Shown: positions 60,340 through 64,000 of the stretch, in pieces | How the letters are laid out: every line of letters starts with the position of its first letter | Numbering within the stretch: position 1 is the first letter of the stretch | Assembly: GCF_003970925.1 (NCBI RefSeq) | Contig: NZ_RWJF01000001.1 | Location: forward strand, 1,172,501 to 1,236,500 | Length of the DNA: 64,000 nucleotides | Direction of reading: 5' to 3' | Source of the DNA: Sphingomonas ginkgonis | Lineage (GTDB): Bacteria; Pseudomonadota; Alphaproteobacteria; Sphingomonadales; Sphingomonadaceae | Program-made: the position numbers and the translations under genes | Notes under the pieces: generated by a model | Told to the model about the DNA's origin: nothing | The model's database searches: none | What the model saw: the letters and a program-made list of their open reading frames with translations, nothing else

Positions 60340-60377
60340 GCGGGCCGGCCGAAGATTGTCCCCTCCGGCCGGCCCGC
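60340..60377. terminator. perfect 12-bp inverted repeat between convergent dnaB and astD
   Basis: Bases 60340-60351 and 60366-60377 are exact reverse complements around a 14-base loop. The gap lies between two convergent genes, so it may end transcription from both sides, but neither flank has a T-run. Confidence 0.5.
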
Positions 60378-60386
60378 CGATCCCGT

Positions 60387-61814
60387 TCAGTCTTCCAGCA
60401 GATTGGGGTCGCGCAGCCCTTCGGCGATGCTGGCGCGGGCAATCTCGGTTTCGCTGCTGGTGACCGGATAGGCGCAATAGTCGGCCGCGTAGAAGGCGCT
60501 CGGGCGATGGTTGCCGGACAGGCCGACCCCGCCAAACGGGGCGTTGCTGGGCGCGCCGTTGGTCGGCTTATTCCAGTTGATGACTCCGGCCCGCACCTCG
60601 GACCAGAAGCGGTCGTAGAGCTTCGGGCTGCCCCCGAGCAGGCTGGCGGCGAGCCCGAAGCGGGTATGGTTGGCCTCTGCCAGCGCCTCGTCGAAGCTCT
60701 CCACCCGCACCATCTGCAGCACCGGCCCGAAAAGCTCTTCGTCGGGCCGGTCCGCGACGTCGGTGACGTCGACAAGCGCCGGGGTGAGGAAGGGCAGGCC
60801 GGCGCGCGGCCGCTCAAGCCGGCGGATCACCCGCCCGCCCTTCATCATCAGCCCGAGGAACTGCTCCTGCAGCAGGTCGGCCGCGCCATTGTCAATGACC
60901 GGGCCCATGAAAGGCGCCGGCTCGGCGTGAGGATGATCGACGATCAGCCGGTCCATCAGCCGGACGATCTCGGCGACCAGCGCTTCCTCCTCGCCGGCGC
61001 GGACGATCAGACGGCGTGCGGCGGTGCAGCGCTGGCCGGCCGAAAGGAAGGCCGACTGGACGATGATCGTCGCCGCCGCCGCGATGTCCTTGCCTTCCCA
61101 CACGACCAGCGGATTGTTGCCGCCGAGCTCGAGCGCGAGAATCTTCTGCGGCGTGTCGGCGAACTGGCGATGGAGTGCCTGGCCGGCCCGGGCGGAGCCG
61201 GTGAACAGGAGCCCGTCGATGTTGGCCTCGGCAGCCAGCGCGCGGCCCTGCTCCGGCCCGCCCAGCAGCAGCCGCACCGTACCCTCGGGGATGCCGGCCT
61301 CGTGATAGCAACGGACGAGCAGCGCGCCGACCGCCGAGGTCTTCTCCGACGGCTTGAACACCACGGCGTTGCCGGCAATCAGCGCGGGAACGATGTGCCC
61401 ATTGGGCAGGTGTGCGGGGAAATTGTAGGGGCCAAGCACCGCCAGCACGCCATGCGGCTTGTGGCGGACCGCCACCTTGTTGCCGAGCGCCGCCTCAAGG
61501 CTCCGCTTGGGGGTTCGCTCGGCGTAGGCGGAAATAGAGATGTCGACCTTGTTGACGACCGCGGCGACCTCCGTCTTCGCCTCCCACAGCGGCTTGCCGG
61601 TCTCGCGTGCGATCAGATCGGCGAACTCGCCCTCGCGCTGGCGGACGACGTTGGCGAAGCGGCGCAGGCTCTCGGTTCGGTAGGAGACGGAGCGGGCGGC
61701 CCAGTCGGGGAAGGCGGCGCGCGCCAGGGCGACTTCCGCACCGGCGTCGCCCGTCTCGCCCGACCAGAGCTCGGCGCCGGTTGCCGGCTCGTAGGAGATC
61801 AGTGAAGACGCCAT
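60387..61814 (-). CDS. astD: N-succinylglutamate 5-semialdehyde dehydrogenase
   Basis: A 475-residue NAD-dependent aldehyde dehydrogenase, fourth step of the AST pathway. Catalytic residues: Cys in SAGQRCTAARRL and Glu in LALELGGNNPLV; VLGPYNFPAHLPNGHIVPAL binds cofactor. The segment INWNKPTNGAPSNAPFGGVG followed by LSGNHRPSAFYAADYCAYPV is characteristic of AstD. It lies 16 kb from astA-astB, alone. ATG 61814 is the start; a TTG precedes it. Confidence 0.95.
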   Translation of the reverse strand: MASSLISYEPATGAELWSGETGDAGAEVALARAAFPDWAARSVSYRTESLRRFANVVRQREGEFADLIARETGKPLWEAKTEVAAVVNKVDISISAYAERTPKRSLEAALGNKVAVRHKPHGVLAVLGPYNFPAHLPNGHIVPALIAGNAVVFKPSEKTSAVGALLVRCYHEAGIPEGTVRLLLGGPEQGRALAAEANIDGLLFTGSARAGQALHRQFADTPQKILALELGGNNPLVVWEGKDIAAAATIIVQSAFLSAGQRCTAARRLIVRAGEEEALVAEIVRLMDRLIVDHPHAEPAPFMGPVIDNGAADLLQEQFLGLMMKGGRVIRRLERPRAGLPFLTPALVDVTDVADRPDEELFGPVLQMVRVESFDEALAEANHTRFGLAASLLGGSPKLYDRFWSEVRAGVINWNKPTNGAPSNAPFGGVGLSGNHRPSAFYAADYCAYPVTSSETEIARASIAEGLRDPNLLED

Positions 61815-61881
61815 CAACCCTCCGCTTGGCGCTGGCCCTACATTATGGCCTCAGGCGGTCAAGTTGCGGGCGGCAACGGAC

Positions 61882-61917
61882 AAAACAAAAGGGCCGCCGG
61901 TGACCGGCGACCCTTTT
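61882..61917 (-). terminator. rho-independent terminator of the TIGR02300 gene
   Basis: Read leftward, a 14-bp stem (61917-61904 with 61900-61887, one G-U pair) closes a three-base loop and runs into TTTTGTTTTG. It lies 28 bases after the stop at 61946. On the plus strand the same stem has a C-A mismatch, so it fits the minus strand better. Confidence 0.88.
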
Positions 61918-61945
61918 CTTCAGCGGCGCGGCAGGCGCGCGACGA

Positions 61946-62272
61946 TTAATGTTCCTCGTCTTCGCCCCCGGTGCCGACGCCCAGGTCGTCGTCATCGGTG
62001 GTGGTGAGATCCACCTCGTCGTCCGCGCTCGGCTCCTCGTCCTCGTCGATCGCGAGATCCTCGGCGCCGAGATCCTCGTTCTCCCGCGCGGCAGGCGCTT
62101 GCGTGGTGGTCGCCGCCTCGAACGGCAGCGGCTGCTTGGACTTCAGCACCGGCTCCGGCATGAAGGCGGTGCCGCATTCAATGCAGGTGACTGGATCATC
62201 CTTGCCAAGGTCGTAAAAACGCGTCGCGCACTTGGGGCAGGTCCGCTTGTGGCCCCACTCGGGCTTCACCAT
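61946..62272 (-). CDS. TIGR02300 family (FYDLN-type) protein
   Basis: A 108-residue protein. The N-terminal ~35 residues form a zinc ribbon: CPKC and CIEC knuckles around TRFYDLGKDDPV. The C-terminal ~50 residues are strongly acidic (EDEEPSADDEVDL, DDDDLGVGTGGEDEEH) and probably disordered. The family is confined mostly to alphaproteobacteria and has no assigned function. It has its own terminator and is divergent from cmk. Confidence 0.92.
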   Translation of the reverse strand: MVKPEWGHKRTCPKCATRFYDLGKDDPVTCIECGTAFMPEPVLKSKQPLPFEAATTTQAPAARENEDLGAEDLAIDEDEEPSADDEVDLTTTDDDDLGVGTGGEDEEH

Positions 62273-62373
62273 GAACAGTCTCCGATGAATTCATTGAACC
62301 GCGCGGCCAACGGCGTGCGCGGAAATCGGCGGCGCCTTGCCATAGGGGAGGGGCGCTGTCAAAGCCGGCACCC

Positions 62374-63012
62374 GTGACTTCCCGCGCCCCCCTCGTCATC
62401 GCCGTCGACGGCCCCGCCGCCAGCGGCAAGGGCACCGTCGCCCGGGCGCTCGCCGCCCATTTCGACCTGCCGCACCTCGATACCGGCCTGCTCTACCGCG
62501 GCGTCGCGCTGGCCCTGCTACGCTGGGGCGGCGACCCCGACAGCGAGTTCGCGGCCCTCCGCGCCGCGCAGGAATTGAACCTCGACAGCGGCGATCCCGA
62601 GCTCCGCAGCGAGATGGTCGGCGGCATCGCCAGCCGCATCTCCGCCTATCCGGCGGTCCGTTCGGCGCTGCTCGAACGGCAGCAGGCGTTCGCCGGGCAG
62701 CCGGGCGGCGCAGTGCTCGACGGGCGCGATATCGGGACGGTCATCGCTCCCGATGCGCGGGTCAAGCTGTTCGTCACGGCCAGCGCCGAAGTCCGGGCCG
62801 AGCGCCGGCTGGCCGAGCTGGAGAAGCGCGGCCTTCCCGCGCACCTGCCCGACGTGCTGCTCGACATCCGCGCGCGCGACGAGCGCGACAGCCACCGCGC
62901 CGCCGCGCCGCTGCGCCAGGCCGAGGACGCCATCCTGCTCGACACCAGCGAGCTCGACATCGCCGCCGCCAAGGCGCGGGCAATCCAGCTCGCGGAGGCC
63001 GCCCTAGTCTGA
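62374..63012 (+). CDS. cmk: cytidylate kinase
   Basis: A 212-residue kinase phosphorylating CMP and dCMP. P-loop GPAASGKGT (13-21), [35 protein letters not shown] and [18 protein letters not shown] follow the family closely. The start is GTG 62374. In many proteobacteria cmk precedes rpsA; here the next gene is convergent (nine-base overlap), so that link is broken. Confidence 0.96.
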   Translation: MTSRAPLVIAVDGPAASGKGTVARALAAHFDLPHLDTGLLYRGVALALLRWGGDPDSEFAALRAAQELNLDSGDPELRSEMVGGIASRISAYPAVRSALLERQQAFAGQPGGAVLDGRDIGTVIAPDARVKLFVTASAEVRAERRLAELEKRGLPAHLPDVLLDIRARDERDSHRAAAPLRQAEDAILLDTSELDIAAAKARAIQLAEAALV

Positions 63013-64000
63013 AGTCCTCGGCGGCCCGAGCCAGCGATCGAATGGCTTGCCCAGTGGCCCCGCCGACCAGGCCAGCGCCTGGTAGAGCTTGAGCGATCGT
63101 CGCGCCCACGCCGTGTAAAGGCTGGTCCGCCCCGTCCGGTGCGCCAGCAGTGCCAGCCGATGGCTGTTGCGGGCGATCGCCGCACGCATCCGGTAGACGA
63201 GCTTGCGCCTGAGCGGCAGCTCGGCCGAGGGCGCAACCCGCTTGACCGGCCGAACCGGCCCGTCGCGCTCCCAGGTCAGGCGGTAGGCGAGACCCTCGCG
63301 ACGGTGGCGGAGCCCGGCGGCCTGGGTCCTCGCGATATAGTCGGCATCCACTTCCTCCAGCACCAGCCGGCTCTCCTCGATGCCGCGGCGGAGCATGGCG
63401 TCGAACCCGCGCGAGCGGGCGATCACGACGTTGGTGCCGCGCCCGTCGGACGAGTGCGGCTCGACCCAGGCATCACCGAACGCGATATCCGCCGTCTCGC
63501 CGACCACGTCGTCGCAGCTGTCGCACGCCGGGTTCTGGAAGAAGCCCGCGCCCCAATCGCCGTCCGCGAGATTCCACCAGTCCTCGCCGCGCGCCGATCC
63601 GTCAGCAAGGTCGAGGTGCGCGCGGTACCAGTTGGCCGGCCGTCCTTCGTCCTTCAGCCGATAGTCGACAGCGCGAACCGCTTCCAGCGGCGCGCCCAGC
63701 TGCCAGGCGAAGCTCTCGACCAGCCGGGCGCTCTTCATGTGCCCGCAGAACAGGCCCAGTGTGTGGGTGATGCGCTGGGCCAGCAGCGGCTCGGCGCGGC
63801 GGGCGAGGTGGACCGCCTTGATAAAGCAGGGCACGCCGACGATCGCGTAGCGGCCGGGCGTCGCGCGGATCTGGCGCAGTACGCGGCTGAGTTCGACTGG
63901 ATAGTAGCGCGACTTGGCGCCTTCCAGCAGCTGCTCGCGGCTACGGCTGATCTGATAGTCGAAGAAGCGGCCGGTCTCGGTCGGGTCGGTCGGGACGACA
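63004..64000 (-). CDS. FrhB-like (coenzyme F420 hydrogenase beta family) protein, partial
   Basis: The frame is open from the right edge to the TAG at 63004: 331 residues plus. [18 protein letters not shown] and [20 protein letters not shown], then [20 protein letters not shown], are typical of the C-terminal FrhB/FdhB domain with Fe-S-type cysteines. Proteins of this family in exopolysaccharide clusters are not true F420 hydrogenases. The last ~90 residues are basic and helical. The N-terminal part lies outside the window; neighbours there would settle its role. Confidence 0.82.
   Translation of the reverse strand, partial: VVPTDPTETGRFFDYQISRSREQLLEGAKSRYYPVELSRVLRQIRATPGRYAIVGVPCFIKAVHLARRAEPLLAQRITHTLGLFCGHMKSARLVESFAWQLGAPLEAVRAVDYRLKDEGRPANWYRAHLDLADGSARGEDWWNLADGDWGAGFFQNPACDSCDDVVGETADIAFGDAWVEPHSSDGRGTNVVIARSRGFDAMLRRGIEESRLVLEEVDADYIARTQAAGLRHRREGLAYRLTWERDGPVRPVKRVAPSAELPLRRKLVYRMRAAIARNSHRLALLAHRTGRTSLYTAWARRSLKLYQALAWSAGPLGKPFDRWLGPPRTSD

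Overview
The window is GC-rich DNA from an alphaproteobacterium, most likely a member of the Sphingomonadales. This rests on the gene families: a FYDLN/TIGR02300 protein, an HELTH-type 'vgr-related' protein, outer-membrane barrels with long poly-proline tails, an HWE-type kinase, and small zinc-ribbon and membrane proteins I associate with that order. No species can be named from the sequence. I see no transposase, phage gene, CRISPR array or rRNA; there is one tRNA.

Layout. 1-10 kb: end of a GtrB-like glycosyltransferase and GtrA, an outer-membrane barrel with a Pro-rich tail, a lipid kinase, a MATE exporter, hemB coupled to a PLP decarboxylase, a membrane-fused spermidine-synthase-like protein, and a GNAT enzyme. 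10.3-11.9 kb: tRNA-Arg(ACG) and an L,D-transpeptidase. 12-37 kb: a large surface-polysaccharide locus. 37-41 kb: small genes and a third Pro-tailed barrel. 41-44.4 kb: arginine succinyltransferase (AST) pathway genes. 44.5-53.6 kb: a palindromic repeat, rppH, an esterase, a 2-oxoacid:acceptor oxidoreductase with a tiny membrane ORF between its subunits, photolyase, a cyclopropane-fatty-acid-synthase-like enzyme and a PerM-type protein. 53.6-57.6 kb: a phosphatase remnant, a three-gene signalling cluster and a PilZ protein. 57.6-64 kb: dcd, dnaB, astD, a TIGR02300 protein, cmk and a truncated FrhB-like gene.

The polysaccharide locus is the centre of the window. A co-oriented minus-strand run (33.9 to 14.4 kb), mostly with stop/start overlaps, encodes in transcription order: ManC, KpsE, KpsM, KpsT, a GT4 enzyme, an FkbM methyltransferase/coiled-coil/DUF4214 protein, a three-domain glycosyltransferase, Gmd, Rmd, another GT4 enzyme, KpsF, KdsB, KdsA, KpsC and KpsS. 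A Wza/KpsD-like lipoprotein and another GT4 enzyme converge on it from the left; a secreted beta-helix protein and ManA lie to the right. Together these predict a group-2-type capsule: a Kdo linker (KpsF, KdsA, KdsB, KpsC, KpsS), GDP-D-rhamnose from mannose phosphate (ManA, ManC, Gmd, Rmd), ABC-transporter export (KpsMT with KpsE and the Wza-like protein), and a multi-domain polymerase beside a methyltransferase with a long coiled coil. That last pair resembles in architecture the WbdA/WbdD chain-length control system of E. coli O9a and is the most interesting system here. The serotype-specific core (about 23-32 kb) is visibly less GC-rich than its flanks.

Starts are my choices from overlap, Shine-Dalgarno-like sequence and signal peptides; uncertain ones are flagged. 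No database search was run.
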